From positions 29,649,167 to 29,713,166 of the forward strand of contig CM060125.1 of assembly GCA_030522415.1 (NCBI GenBank): a stretch of DNA of 64,000 bases, written 5' to 3'. Made by a program: the position numbers and the translations under genes. This stretch comes from Channallabes apus (taxonomy: Eukaryota; Chordata; Actinopteri; Siluriformes; Clariidae). Below the pieces are notes generated by a model that was not told where the DNA came from, searched no databases, and saw only the letters and a list, made by a program, of their open reading frames with translations. Shown piece after piece: positions 59,401-61,111 of the stretch; within the stretch, counting starts at the first letter, position 1; each line of letters opens with the position of its first letter.

Positions 59401-61111
59401 ACTTATTACATTTTATTTAGTTTATGTCTGAAATATCCTTAACATTAACCCTGATTTTAGTTGGTTGAGCTGAGATATGTTTATTTGTCATAAGTCATAA
59501 CTTATTGTGGGGCTAAGATGCAACAGGGGCTAACAGCACAATGACCCAGTACAGGACCAGTATATCAGTACCACTGTACATCTACAACTTCAAGCCTGAG
59601 GCCACGCCCCCTGAGTTTAATATCATTCAGTTACAAGCCTTTTTGTTTGTTAGTTTCATACAGATTCAGAAAACTCATAAAGCAGTTCAGTGACAGCGAA
59701 CTAAGATTAACTTTAGAGTTTAGTAATATTTATCTAAACTATTACATTAATAGTGCTTCAAAGTGTGTGCGCAAGTTCATGAGCGATCTCGGCATAAATC
59801 ATTCTCAATTTATGGTCAATGATGAAAAAGGAGCAAAGTGTAACCAAACCCCAAGGAGTCCTGCTGGTCCGGCCTTACTTACTCAATCTCTCACACACAT
59901 GGCGACACACACACACACACTTTTGGGAGTCAGAAGATGTTAAATGTTTTCTTGTTTGAGGAGAGATCAGAGATCGTCAAAGTCAAATGTGTTTCACTGG
60001 TTCATGTTTAAATTAAACAGCAGGATGACACGCTCTCGAACCTCGAACCAAATCATCCTGCTGATCATCCTGAAGACTCATTTAAATTTAATTTTAAAGG
60101 TCTATTAGTAATAATAATAATAACAACTGAAAATATAAAGAAAGAAACAAAAACATGCAGTTAATTTTTTTCTGAATGTAGACGCTCTTAGAAAACTCTT
60201 TTACATTTTAAGGAAGCAAGATTATTATTTTTGTAGAACATTCCTATACAAAAAATGATAAAATCACTGAATTAAGTATATTATTATTATTATAAAAAAA
60301 TTCTAAAGAAAAAACAACCAAAAAACCACATTCTCCAGCTAATTTGTAAAATAGAAATAAAATAGAACCGGCTGGTATTTGTAAAAGAACCTCAACGTGT
60401 GTGTTTAATCTTCTCCAGCTTATCAAAAAAGTAATAAATCTTTTTTTAGGAAGAGTACAGACGATCTGGCCAGCAAAGACGAGAAAGCGATAGCGAGATC
60501 GTTTCTGATTCTCACACTCGCCCGAGTCACACCACAGGGGAGCGTTTGTCCGGCGTCATGAGAGAGCTCGTGTGGAACTTTGTATCCTGGCGAGAACTTG
60601 GCTGTTTAAATCTCGTTTAAATCAAGAGACGAGAACAACACCGGCGGAAATACCGAAAAGAAAACACCGCGTGCGTCCACAGACACTATTAATTGAATAC
60701 TTTACCTTTGAATTCTTCACTGTAACGCTTTATTAAAAGGTATTCGAAGACTTCATAATGACATCGAGGTCCTGTTGAGGAGTGTCCTATTCCTGGAACT
60801 CCTGAACAATCGAATGTGTTCATCATTTTATAAAAGTGGATCTGTTTTATTTTTATAAATGTTCCTAAGTAGACTTGGTAGACTAAATAGACTGCGTCAG
60901 ACAGGACGAACCCTAAAGCTTTCCTTTTCGCTCTGTCTCTGCAGGACTGCATGGAGGAGATCAACCTGTTCAGTGAGAACAAGACTCACCTGAAGCAGCT
61001 GGGAGAGCAGCTCATCACCGCCAGCAACAAGACCAAGGAGAGCGAGATCAATGACAAGATCAAGGGCATCACCGAGCGCTGGCAGCACCTGTTCAACCAC
61101 ATCGAGGCCAG
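854..61111 (+). CDS. syne2: Nesprin-2-like giant spectrin-repeat protein, internal 50 exons (partial gene)
   Basis: Fifty exons with AG acceptors and GT (two GC) donors join into one open frame of about 2,662 residues. The product is almost wholly alpha-helical, with Trp-containing helices about every 100 residues, i.e. roughly twenty spectrin repeats, plus an unstructured linker encoded by exons 10-15. Known of the family: nesprins sit in the outer nuclear membrane by a C-terminal KASH segment bound to SUN proteins, and their spectrin rods link the nucleus to the cytoskeleton. The KASH segment and the N-terminal actin-binding CH domains lie outside the window. Exons 49-50 ([22 protein letters not shown], then [20 protein letters not shown]) match what I recall of nesprin-2 better than nesprin-1. 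The syne2a/syne2b paralogue cannot be told. Introns are phase 0 except after exons 1, 19, 29, 37, 41, 43 and 50 (phase 2). Spectrin-repeat protein is very sure; syne2 rather than syne1 is likely. Confidence 0.85.
1114..1803 (+). other. Intron 1 (phase 2), nothing recognised
   Basis: Plain sequence with a few T-rich stretches; no repeat identified. Confidence 0.6.
1804..1963 (+). CDS. syne2: syne2 window exon 2 (spectrin repeat)
   Basis: Acceptor gtcttacag, donor gcag|gtgggc; 160 nt, whose first base completes the split codon of exon 1. Reads [18 protein letters not shown], a spectrin helix with the conserved Trp. Confidence 0.85.
2605..2820 (-). repeat. Fish interspersed repeat (SINE/LINE-tail type), antisense
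   Basis: Contains the reverse complement of the common fish repeat with aaagacatgcag and ggtttcccacag-type blocks, here catgtctttggactgtggg, and a B-box-like ggagttcgattcccgcc on the minus strand. Same family as 53895-54165 but opposite orientation. Interrupted by (CA)n at 2750-2786. Confidence 0.65.
2750..2786 (+). repeat. (CA)n microsatellite
   Basis: Uninterrupted alternating AC run inside the antisense dispersed repeat. Confidence 0.95.
4297..4452 (+). CDS. syne2: syne2 window exon 3 (spectrin repeat)
   Basis: Acceptor gtctttag, donor acag|gtctca; 52 codons, phase 0 both sides. Contains [20 protein letters not shown], a charged helix followed by the usual loop. Confidence 0.82.
4722..4886 (+). 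repeat. (CA)n ... (TG)n inverted microsatellite pair
   Basis: (CA) run at 4722-4760 and (TG) run at 4845-4886, 84 nt apart in intron 3; the transcript could fold them into a long hairpin. Confidence 0.9.
5001..5245 (+). repeat. Dispersed fish repeat fragment
   Basis: Has the blocks tttatttatataac, cccaaagcagctttta, gtgatgagcaaggcg and aaaactccctgagacgac in the order I recall from a repeat very common in catfish and cypriniform genomes. Diverged; ends undefined. A smaller relative seems to lie near 55310-55420. Confidence 0.5.
5392..5532 (+). CDS. syne2: syne2 window exon 4 (spectrin repeat)
   Basis: Acceptor cctcttccag, donor gaag|gttcga; 47 codons, phase 0. Contains [19 protein letters not shown], heptad-like helix text. 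Confidence 0.83.
5533..6005 (+). other. Intron 4, nothing recognised
   Basis: No repeat or conserved element seen. Confidence 0.6.
6006..6188 (+). CDS. syne2: syne2 window exon 5, probable GC donor
   Basis: Acceptor ttccactgcag is strong. Reads [20 protein letters not shown] through [12 protein letters not shown], a clear spectrin repeat. No GT donor fits. The best in-frame, phase 0 end is aacaag|gcacgg, a GC donor, giving 61 codons that join directly to exon 6. The frame stays open past this point into a 24-bp tandem repeat that does not look like protein. Alternative GT ends (for example cccg|gttt) are poor. Confidence 0.75.
6221..6316 (+). repeat. 24-bp tandem repeat, four copies
   Basis: Four near-identical units of atttacagacgtacacgcta plus cgct begin 33 nt after the exon 5 donor. 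Each unit carries an acceptor-like atttacag. The open frame through it (TDVHATLF repeats) is a by-product of a period divisible by three. Confidence 0.95.
6680..6990. mobile_element. MITE fragment related to 42746-44161
   Basis: Shares caataggaaataatg-type and ataatccgttccagcc blocks with the left part of the 42746 element (cataagaaataatgg, ttcgttcc). The termini are lost and it is much diverged. Confidence 0.4.
7075..7212 (+). CDS. syne2: syne2 window exon 6 (spectrin repeat)
   Basis: Acceptor taatgtacag, donor gcag|gtgagg; 46 codons, phase 0. Three Trp residues in IRGWLQ and [15 protein letters not shown] mark a spectrin helix A. Confidence 0.86.
7480..7652. mobile_element. Tc1-like element end, related to 33029-33586
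   Basis: The order gttgttacttaattacttaatg, ttatttcatactgtagtttgg, aaaataaatcac, ccaaacttttgaacagt parallels the right part of the nested element at 33029-33586. Only one end remains. Confidence 0.6.
7957..8142 (+). CDS. syne2: syne2 window exon 7 (spectrin repeat)
   Basis: Acceptor tcttttgcag, donor agcg|gtgact; 62 codons, phase 0. Contains [20 protein letters not shown] and [12 protein letters not shown]. Confidence 0.84.
8268..8372 (+). CDS. syne2: syne2 window exon 8 (spectrin repeat)
   Basis: Acceptor ccaaaccgcag, donor cagg|gtgagt (shift by one base possible, but phase 0 favours this); 35 codons reading [19 protein letters not shown]. Confidence 0.84.
8463..8615 (+). CDS. syne2: syne2 window exon 9 (spectrin repeat)
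   Basis: Acceptor cttatgaccag, donor gcag|gtacag; 51 codons. Reads [19 protein letters not shown], then [11 protein letters not shown]. Separated from exon 8 by an intron of only 90 nt. Confidence 0.86.
8616..9929 (+). other. Intron 9, nothing beyond simple repeats
   Basis: (ATT)n at 8965-8987 and (CA)n at 9842-9868; otherwise no feature. Confidence 0.6.
9930..10022 (+). CDS. syne2: syne2 window exon 10 (linker begins)
   Basis: Acceptor tccccttag, donor tcag|gtacag; 31 codons, phase 0. Text becomes Ser/Thr/Pro/Glu-rich ([20 protein letters not shown]): the spectrin rod is interrupted here. Confidence 0.75.
10394..10528 (+). CDS. syne2: syne2 window exon 11 (linker)
   Basis: Acceptor is a (TG)n tract ending ttcag; donor acag|gttaga, followed within a few bases by a long (CA)n. 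45 codons, [19 protein letters not shown]. Not obviously a spectrin repeat. Confidence 0.76.
10529..11116 (+). other. Intron 11 with (CA)n start and (TG)n end
   Basis: (CA)n from about 10534 to 10578, right after the donor; (TG)n at 11081-11100, just before the cagcag acceptor. One of the introns with complementary termini. Confidence 0.8.
11117..11278 (+). CDS. syne2: syne2 window exon 12 (acidic linker)
   Basis: Donor cagag|gtaaaa. The acceptor is a cagcag tandem, so the exon may start at 11114 (adds Gln) or 11117. Encodes a run of nine Glu and then [20 protein letters not shown]: a strongly acidic, disordered stretch of 54 codons. Confidence 0.72.
11279..12954 (+). other. Intron 12, nothing recognised
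   Basis: Contains (CT)n at about 12605-12628 and a short (GTT)n at 12649-12666. No transposon or gene recognised. Confidence 0.55.
12955..13023 (+). CDS. syne2: syne2 window exon 13 (short linker exon)
   Basis: Acceptor ttattgtgcag, donor agag|gtatta; only 23 codons, [20 protein letters not shown]. Low-complexity charged text; supported mainly by splice sites, phase 0 and matching composition. Confidence 0.65.
13024..13700 (+). other. Intron 13, left part
   Basis: A stretch with atcacgataatcag and atatcacgattataata resembles the degraded hAT-like sequence at 57400-58097, but no ends are visible. T17 tract near 13297. Confidence 0.3.
13795..13902. mobile_element. Terminus of a Tc1/mariner-type MITE
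   Basis: Ends cgttcgtaagtcggagacta followed by cctgta, the reverse complement of a common fish MITE end (tacaggtagtctccgactta). A repeated acttacgaacg motif lies just inside. The opposite end was not found. Confidence 0.5.
13903..15114 (+). other. Intron 13, right part
   Basis: AT-rich sequence with scattered short echoes of catgt/acata motifs. No clear element or gene. Confidence 0.45.
15115..15213 (+). CDS. syne2: syne2 window exon 14 (linker; alternative read-through end)
   Basis: Acceptor cgttctccag; donor gccg|gtaacc gives 33 phase 0 codons ([20 protein letters not shown], then TQPPPTEP) that join to exon 15. If this donor is not used, the frame continues 21 codons in the same Pro/Ser/Thr style to KCVVS and a TAG at 15277-15279. 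See the separate feature. Confidence 0.68.
15115..15279 (+). CDS. syne2: Possible alternative 3'-terminal coding exon ending in CaaX-like CVVS
   Basis: Read-through of the weak donor at 15214 leads to [14 protein letters not shown] and a TAG. Cys-Val-Val-Ser at the very C-terminus fits the CaaX rule (Cys, two aliphatic, Ser), which farnesyltransferase favours. The added codons keep the composition of the exon. The first canonical AATAAA downstream is at 16563, with T/GT-rich sequence after it, still before exon 15. Nothing in the sequence proves that such a transcript exists. Confidence 0.35.
   Translation, partial: ADEGGTDASEPHEPEAASKLAADAKTQPPPTEPVTTTPLVSESPPRDQQKCVVS
15358..15370. promoter_or_regulatory. 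Perfect three-unit heat-shock-element-like motif
   Basis: gaacgttctagaa gives GAA-nn-TTC-nn-GAA, the HSF trimer pattern, 79 nt after the alternative stop. It may be chance within the tctaga-rich stretch. Confidence 0.2.
16563..16568 (+). promoter_or_regulatory. Candidate polyadenylation signal AATAAA
   Basis: First canonical AATAAA after the TAG at 15277, about 1.28 kb downstream and followed by gtgctttttgggttgttg, a GT/T-rich element. It would end a transcript that retains the intron after exon 14. AATAAA also occurs by chance in AT-rich introns. Confidence 0.25.
16813..17109 (+). CDS. syne2: syne2 window exon 15 (linker)
   Basis: Acceptor tgtgtgtcag, donor cctg|gtaagc (strong); 99 codons, phase 0. 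Polar disordered text with Thr/Val/Ser/Pro, e.g. [20 protein letters not shown] and RRERTADNL. No domain recognised; last exon of the non-spectrin linker. Confidence 0.78.
17110..17920 (+). other. Intron 15, left part
   Basis: No repeat or exon recognised. Confidence 0.5.
17925..18960 (-). mobile_element. Degraded Tc1-like transposon, antisense
   Basis: On the minus strand, around 18310-18230, it reads [16 protein letters not shown], the second-aspartate region of Tc1-like transposases, with stops around it. Flanking blocks (ttcaccaagcatttaaatga, gttcttaacccggcttcagt, atctccttagttgttttctt) are in the expected reverse order. Ends are not defined. Confidence 0.7.
18961..20460 (+). other. Intron 15, right part, simple repeats
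   Basis: (TG)n at 19233-19271, 19934-19958, 20139-20159 and 20211-20237; (CA)n at 20310-20338; (TG)n at 20437-20457, close to the exon 16 acceptor. Nothing else recognised. Confidence 0.6.
20461..20625 (+). CDS. syne2: syne2 window exon 16 (rod resumes)
   Basis: Acceptor is (TG)n then tccag; donor ccag|gtgagc. 55 codons. Starts Gly/Pro-rich, then [19 protein letters not shown], a spectrin helix A with two Trp. Precedes the 9.3 kb minisatellite intron. Confidence 0.86.
20626..22189 (+). other. Intron 16, left part
   Basis: (CA)n within 40 nt of the donor (20646-20663), then AT-rich sequence with T tracts; no element recognised. Confidence 0.6.
22190..27937 (+). repeat. 20-bp minisatellite array, about 5.7 kb
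   Basis: Consensus AGTGTAGGAGTTAATTCAGT. From about 23041 to 27937 the units are nearly all exactly 20 bp. From 22190 to 23040 they are degenerate, with varied length, decaying leftward. A short unit near 23887 shifts the register. Frequent variants are tattag for taggag, tttattc for ttaattc, and ttcactagtgcagg. Rare variants recur in blocks (ggatttaattc followed one unit later by agggtattag at 24581, 24821, 25321 and 25981), showing internal duplication. The + strand is strongly G-over-C. No long ORF. Confidence 0.97.
27938..29895 (+). other. Intron 16, right part, microsatellite-rich
   Basis: (CA)n 28048-28111, (TG)n 28808-28846, a tetranucleotide ctgt/ctat tract 28878-28996, (TG)n 29131-29170 and 29291-29319, (CA)n 29497-29545, (TG)n 29743-29761 and 29851-29880. 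A block with acagtgctattgtacttc occurs at about 29177 and 29347, with a weaker copy near 29110. Confidence 0.75.
29896..30054 (+). CDS. syne2: syne2 window exon 17 (spectrin repeat)
   Basis: Acceptor (TG)n then tctctgtttctccag; donor gaag|gtgtgtgt, the donor GT being the first unit of a GT repeat. 53 codons, [19 protein letters not shown] and [15 protein letters not shown]. Confidence 0.87.
30531..30650 (+). CDS. syne2: syne2 window exon 18 (spectrin repeat)
   Basis: Acceptor tgtttcacag, donor gaag|gtataa; 40 codons, [19 protein letters not shown] and [16 protein letters not shown]. Confidence 0.84.
30855..31290. mobile_element. MITE fragment, inverted relative of 42746-44161
   Basis: ttttactttacagcagt, tgtcattaacactaagtg and ttgttaattttc here match the reverse complement of about 43490-43575 in the larger element, and the internal (TG) and (CA) runs are in matching order. 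Terminal repeats not found. Confidence 0.55.
31311..31354 (+). repeat. 22-bp direct repeat, two copies
   Basis: ttaaaaggcttaacacttta occurs twice in tandem, immediately upstream of the LINE tail. Confidence 0.85.
31390..31660 (+). mobile_element. Non-LTR retrotransposon (LINE) C-terminal fragment
   Basis: An open stretch reads [20 protein letters not shown], then [20 protein letters not shown]: the conserved tail after the reverse transcriptase domain in a widespread animal LINE lineage (GHV-R, RGRP-RR motifs). Only this tail remains, 5'-truncated as expected. Confidence 0.8.
31670..34315 (-). mobile_element. Degraded LINE with reverse transcriptase motifs, antisense
   Basis: On the minus strand, in order: [20 protein letters not shown], a NYRP-like block, [35 protein letters not shown], then (after an insertion) [17 protein letters not shown] with the catalytic YADD. 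Stops and frameshifts break it. Resembles fish Rex1/Jockey-type LINEs; the exact clade is not settled. Interrupted at 33029-33586 by a DNA element. Confidence 0.85.
33029..33586 (-). mobile_element. Nested Tc1-like DNA element inside the LINE
   Basis: Terminal inverted repeats cactaccgttcaaaagttt (left) and aaaacttttgaacggtac (right), bounded by tata on both sides; removing it rejoins ggggctac/tata/gagccctgcgg of the LINE. The minus strand keeps [18 protein letters not shown] and [10 protein letters not shown]-terminal helix-turn-helix text of a Tc1-like transposase. Internally deleted, so probably non-autonomous. Confidence 0.82.
34346..34449 (+). CDS. syne2: syne2 window exon 19 (spectrin repeat)
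   Basis: Acceptor (CT)n then gtattttag; donor caag|gtaacacac running into (CA)n. 104 nt, ending phase 2. [20 protein letters not shown]. Confidence 0.84.
34867..34996 (+). CDS. syne2: syne2 window exon 20 (spectrin repeat)
   Basis: Acceptor T8 then cttcag; donor tgag|gttctt. 130 nt, whose first base completes the phase 2 codon of exon 19. [19 protein letters not shown] is a classic spectrin helix C with the conserved Trp. Confidence 0.85.
35122..35238 (+). CDS. syne2: syne2 window exon 21 (spectrin repeat)
   Basis: Acceptor (TG)n then cgcgcag, with no pyrimidine tract; donor agct|gtaagt is near-perfect. 39 codons; [19 protein letters not shown] is good helix. Confidence 0.78.
35319..35456 (+). 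CDS. syne2: syne2 window exon 22 (spectrin repeat)
   Basis: Acceptor gtctctttttgcag, donor acag|gttcac; 46 codons, [18 protein letters not shown] and HPQLLQLQ. The upstream intron is only 80 nt. Confidence 0.8.
35457..35899 (+). other. Intron 22, left flank of the CATC array
   Basis: Scattered degenerate atccatcc units; no gene. Confidence 0.7.
35900..37530 (+). repeat. CCCATCCATCCACC-type tandem array, about 1.6 kb
   Basis: Tetranucleotide-derived mixture of catc and cacc units with a recurrent cccataagcccac variant. The + strand is almost free of G, so the minus strand has runs such as (GGGT)n (around 36200-36220 and 37453-37490). Minus-strand open frames of up to 394 codons (MDGW/GGW repeats) and plus-strand HPSTHP frames are artefacts of a stop-free repeat. 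Confidence 0.95.
37531..38021 (+). other. Intron 22, right flank of the CATC array
   Basis: Degenerate catccatc units as on the left side, then about 70 nt of plain sequence to the exon 23 acceptor. Confidence 0.7.
38022..38222 (+). CDS. syne2: syne2 window exon 23 (spectrin repeat)
   Basis: Acceptor tgtgtgtcgatag, donor acag|gtcaga; 67 codons. [20 protein letters not shown] is a clear coiled helix. Confidence 0.85.
38700..38880 (-). mobile_element. tRNA-derived SINE, antisense
   Basis: On the minus strand the head reads ggggtagctcagtggttaag with an A box (TAGCTCAGTGG), then ggttcaaacccc, a B box, then the fish SINE tail aagtcgctctggataag. Pol III promoter order and spacing are tRNA-like, but the body is not a functional tRNA. 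Confidence 0.82.
38869..38893. repeat. Perfect 25-nt palindrome at the SINE head
   Basis: Two copies of the tRNA-like 5' end (caggggtagct) face each other with a one-base centre, giving 12-bp arms. Confidence 0.9.
39121..39388. repeat. Dispersed fish repeat with gaacgaatc motifs
   Basis: tgattcggttcttttgatct and aaaatgaacgaatc blocks resemble a common fish non-autonomous DNA repeat. Low sequence support. Confidence 0.35.
39389..39600 (+). repeat. 92-bp tandem duplication, 2.3 copies
   Basis: The block starting ctggtccgagtcgttcgttc begins at 39389, 39481 and 39573; the first two copies are almost identical over 92 bp. Confidence 0.93.
39670..39718. mobile_element. Solo mariner terminal repeat
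   Basis: gagtgcggataattgttgac followed by tcac matches the inverted ends of the mariner relic at 48660-49430. Confidence 0.6.
39893..39983 (+). repeat. 13-bp tandem repeat, about seven copies
   Basis: Units of cacacgtctctccct (with a cacatg variant) at a 15/13-base spacing within intron 23; the rsp-like open frames across it are spurious. Confidence 0.6.
40107..40208 (+). CDS. syne2: syne2 window exon 24
   Basis: Acceptor (TG)n then tttctcacag; donor tcag|gtaaac. 34 codons, [20 protein letters not shown] and DPRAQTQ. Confidence 0.8.
40447..40566 (+). CDS. syne2: syne2 window exon 25, tandem acceptor
   Basis: The acceptor is cttcagcag, so the exon may begin at 40444 (extra Gln) or 40447. 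Donor ggag|gtgtgtgt lies in a GT repeat. About 40 codons: [20 protein letters not shown]. Confidence 0.82.
40755..40958 (+). CDS. syne2: syne2 window exon 26 (spectrin repeat)
   Basis: Acceptor is a (TG)n of about 60 nt ending directly in tag, with no pyrimidine tract; donor cacg|gtgagg. 68 codons; [20 protein letters not shown] is a good helix. Confidence 0.84.
41306..41479 (+). CDS. syne2: syne2 window exon 27 (spectrin repeat)
   Basis: Acceptor tctacatgcag, donor acag|gtagga (an earlier gcag|gtgaca at 41467 is also possible). 58 codons, [18 protein letters not shown] and [18 protein letters not shown]. Confidence 0.87.
41480..42506 (+). other. Intron 27, nothing recognised
   Basis: AT-rich, no repeat identified. 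Confidence 0.55.
42507..42638 (+). CDS. syne2: syne2 window exon 28 (spectrin repeat)
   Basis: Acceptor gtgtgtttaag, donor tgaa|gtatgt; 44 codons. [20 protein letters not shown] has three Trp of a helix A. Confidence 0.86.
42746..44161. mobile_element. Non-autonomous DNA transposon, perfect 22-bp TIRs, TA target site
   Basis: Left end cagtggaacctcggattacg and right end cgtaatccgaggttccactg are exact inverted repeats (22 bp), flanked by TA at 42744-42745 and 44162-44163. Interior has (TG)n 43019-43057 but no transposase. The pattern fits Tc1/mariner-superfamily MITEs. It occupies most of intron 28. Confidence 0.9.
44218..44438 (+). CDS. syne2: syne2 window exon 29 (spectrin repeat)
   Basis: Acceptor tggttatcag, donor ggag|gtaaaa; 221 nt, ending phase 2. 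[20 protein letters not shown] followed by [10 protein letters not shown]. Confidence 0.86.
44597..44717 (+). CDS. syne2: syne2 window exon 30 (spectrin repeat)
   Basis: Acceptor is (CA)n ending cacag; donor tata|gtgagt. 121 nt, restoring frame. [20 protein letters not shown] is a textbook helix A. Confidence 0.87.
44890..45378 (+). CDS. syne2: syne2 window exon 31, longest, with acidic/Ser insert
   Basis: Acceptor gttgttttcag, donor tcag|gtgagg; 163 codons. Begins with helix [20 protein letters not shown] and ends with helix [18 protein letters not shown]. About 90 residues between them are Ser/Glu/Asp-rich ([29 protein letters not shown]) and disordered. The insert interrupts the rod and carries many Ser next to acidic residues, possible CK2-type sites by inference. 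Confidence 0.87.
45379..45770 (+). other. Intron 31, left part, nothing recognised
   Basis: The frame of exon 31 stays open to 45495 by chance; no other feature. Confidence 0.5.
45771..46420 (+). mobile_element. ISL2EU-like DNA element, internally deleted
   Basis: Ends taaagtgcccctattat and ataatagggactttaa are imperfect inverted repeats. Inside, from 46060, an ATG opens [16 protein letters not shown] and [10 protein letters not shown], which I recall as the start of the accessory ORF of fish ISL2EU elements. It then stops. Confidence 0.6.
46703..46743 (+). repeat. (CT)n tract ahead of exon 32
   Basis: Long CT run serving as the pyrimidine tract of the exon 32 acceptor. Confidence 0.9.
46765..46914 (+). 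CDS. syne2: syne2 window exon 32 (spectrin repeat)
   Basis: Acceptor (CT)n then tttag; donor caag|gtaaag. 50 codons, [20 protein letters not shown]. Confidence 0.85.
47011..47178 (+). CDS. syne2: syne2 window exon 33 (spectrin repeat)
   Basis: Acceptor is (TG)n ending directly in tag; donor acag|gtaaacac into (CA)n. 56 codons, ending [18 protein letters not shown] with the conserved RW. Confidence 0.86.
47277..47432 (+). CDS. syne2: syne2 window exon 34 (spectrin repeat)
   Basis: Acceptor tttctctcag, donor tgag|gtcaga; 52 codons. [20 protein letters not shown] has two Trp. The upstream intron is only 98 nt. Confidence 0.87.
47558..47707 (+). CDS. syne2: syne2 window exon 35 (spectrin repeat)
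   Basis: Acceptor ctgtttttcag, donor acag|gtacag; 50 codons, [20 protein letters not shown]. Confidence 0.87.
47708..48425 (+). other. Intron 35, nothing recognised
   Basis: Short tgatctgtgtttgatct-type echoes at 48180-48265; otherwise plain. Confidence 0.5.
48426..48596 (+). CDS. syne2: syne2 window exon 36 (spectrin repeat)
   Basis: Acceptor atatgctgcag, donor ccag|gtactt; 57 codons. [20 protein letters not shown], then [12 protein letters not shown]. Confidence 0.86.
48668..49424 (+). mobile_element. Mariner-type transposon relic
   Basis: Inverted ends gagtcgacaattatccgcac and gtgcggataatttttgactc. Between them, broken by frameshifts, [20 protein letters not shown] (the GDE and HYEPESK motif of mariner transposases), then LDSQG, then relics of the FGFP-rich and DEEVK segment. 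Inactive; lies within intron 36. Confidence 0.8.
49570..49697 (+). CDS. syne2: syne2 window exon 37 (spectrin repeat)
   Basis: Acceptor T-rich then attag; donor agag|gttacg. 128 nt, ending phase 2. [20 protein letters not shown]. Confidence 0.85.
49804..50008 (+). CDS. syne2: syne2 window exon 38 (spectrin repeat)
   Basis: Acceptor (TG)n then ttgctatccag; donor acac|gtgagt. 205 nt, restoring frame. [28 protein letters not shown]. Confidence 0.87.
50158..50260. mobile_element. Tc1-like terminal fragment
   Basis: accagtcaaaagtttgtaca then cacattctaactcaatg is a familiar fish Tc1 end; no partner end visible. Confidence 0.45.
50433..50615 (+). CDS. syne2: syne2 window exon 39 (spectrin repeat)
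   Basis: Acceptor tgttgtccag, donor gcag|gtacgg; 61 codons. [20 protein letters not shown], then [13 protein letters not shown]. Confidence 0.87.
50747..50863 (+). CDS. syne2: syne2 window exon 40 (spectrin repeat)
   Basis: Acceptor is (TG)n directly followed by tag; donor agag|gtctca into (CA)n. 39 codons, [20 protein letters not shown]. Confidence 0.86.
50864..51345 (+). other. Intron 40 with (CA)n start and (TG)n end
   Basis: (CA)n 50868-50886 and (TG)n 51305-51337 bracket AT-rich sequence. Confidence 0.8.
51346..51500 (+). CDS. syne2: syne2 window exon 41, two possible donors
   Basis: Acceptor (TG)n then tctctgcag. Donor tgcag|gtcaga; a second one six bases upstream, gag|gtgcag (51494), gives the same phase 2. 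[18 protein letters not shown] shows the helix C Trp. Confidence 0.86.
51640..51787 (+). CDS. syne2: syne2 window exon 42 (spectrin repeat)
   Basis: Acceptor is (TG)n directly followed by tag; donor ccag|gtgctg then (CA)n. 148 nt, restoring frame. [20 protein letters not shown] is helix A. Confidence 0.86.
52271..52365 (+). CDS. syne2: syne2 window exon 43 (spectrin repeat)
   Basis: Acceptor ctctgtctctcag, donor acag|gtgata; 95 nt, ending phase 2. [18 protein letters not shown]. Confidence 0.85.
52486..52717 (+). CDS. syne2: syne2 window exon 44 (spectrin repeat)
   Basis: Acceptor is (TG)n then cag; donor caag|gtgtgtgt, a GT-repeat donor. 232 nt, restoring frame. [20 protein letters not shown]. 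Confidence 0.87.
52928..53122 (+). CDS. syne2: syne2 window exon 45 (spectrin repeat)
   Basis: Acceptor (CT)n then cctcag; donor caag|gtggga. 65 codons, [20 protein letters not shown] with helix C Trp. Confidence 0.88.
53123..53894 (+). other. Intron 45, left part, nothing recognised
   Basis: No repeat or exon recognised before the SINE-like repeat. Confidence 0.5.
53895..54165 (+). repeat. Fish interspersed repeat (SINE/LINE-tail type), sense
   Basis: Begins with a B-box-like gggttcgattcccacc, then the conserved body ttgcatgtttctccctgtgc, ggtttcctcccacagtccaa, tatcccagcgtgtacc. Same family as the antisense copy at 2605-2820. Confidence 0.78.
54166..54758 (+). other. Intron 45, right part
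   Basis: AT-rich with a (GA)n run at 54690-54722 before exon 46; nothing else recognised. Confidence 0.55.
54759..54872 (+). CDS. syne2: syne2 window exon 46 (spectrin repeat)
   Basis: Acceptor tttttgcgtcacag, donor taag|gtattt; 38 codons, [20 protein letters not shown]. Confidence 0.87.
54873..55838 (+). other. Intron 46
   Basis: Possible remnant of the 5001-5245 repeat family near 55310-55420 (gagcagctttacag) and a G-rich stretch at 55655-55688; otherwise nothing. Confidence 0.45.
55839..55943 (+). CDS. syne2: syne2 window exon 47, probable GC donor
   Basis: Acceptor tttttcccacag is strong. The frame [29 protein letters not shown] runs to a TAA six bases past the proposed donor. No phase 0 GT donor preserves this text; cag|gccagt, a GC donor, does, giving 35 codons that join exon 48. 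Ser-rich, so a short loop in the rod. Confidence 0.7.
56173..56328 (+). CDS. syne2: syne2 window exon 48 (spectrin repeat)
   Basis: Acceptor gatgttatgcag, donor taag|gtgtca running into (CA)n. 52 codons, [18 protein letters not shown] and [12 protein letters not shown], helices A and C. Confidence 0.88.
56329..57399 (+). other. Intron 48, left part
   Basis: (CA)n starts three bases after the donor (56332-56360); (TG)n 56440-56475. A GC-richer patch at 57150-57380 holds an X-box-like palindrome; no exon found. Confidence 0.55.
57309..57321. promoter_or_regulatory. X-box-like palindrome (RFX-type)
   Basis: gttgctaggcaac is an almost perfect RFX-family X-box, in a GC-rich island inside a probable transposon relic. 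Function unproven. Confidence 0.2.
57400..58097. mobile_element. hAT-like non-autonomous element, degraded
   Basis: Ends ttcacattgtgcagccctga, the reverse complement of a frequent fish hAT-type terminus (cagggctgcac). Interior has repeated tatcacgattt and gcgattata motifs common in that family. Left end not identified. Confidence 0.45.
58148..58306 (+). CDS. syne2: syne2 window exon 49 (diagnostic spectrin repeat)
   Basis: Acceptor is (TG)n directly followed by tag; donor gaag|gtaaag. 53 codons. [30 protein letters not shown] and [10 protein letters not shown] closely follow the nesprin-2 segment I recall, which makes this one of the two exons that name the gene. Confidence 0.92.
58307..58924 (+). 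other. Intron 49, left part, nothing recognised
   Basis: T-rich, no element seen. Confidence 0.5.
58925..59350. mobile_element. Foldback-type DNA element
   Basis: Outer ends tgcacttgaaattattcaac and gttgaataacttcgggta are imperfect inverted repeats. An inner pair, ctaacttgcagctgtaataa at 58997 and its complement near 59262-59292, is nearly exact. No coding sequence. Typical of a fish Tc1-derived MITE. Confidence 0.65.
59351..60944 (+). other. Intron 49, right part, nothing recognised
   Basis: AT-rich, with (CA)n at 59902-59920; no transposon or exon recognised. Confidence 0.5.
60945..61111 (+). CDS. syne2: syne2 window exon 50 (diagnostic; last in window)
   Basis: Acceptor ctctgtctctgcag; donor gccag|gtgggg leaves phase 2. 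[20 protein letters not shown] and [13 protein letters not shown]. The [13 protein letters not shown] and ASNK stretches match nesprin-2 as I recall it rather than nesprin-1. The expected next exon (VKKLKE-like start) is not found before 64000, so it lies beyond the terminal array. Confidence 0.92.
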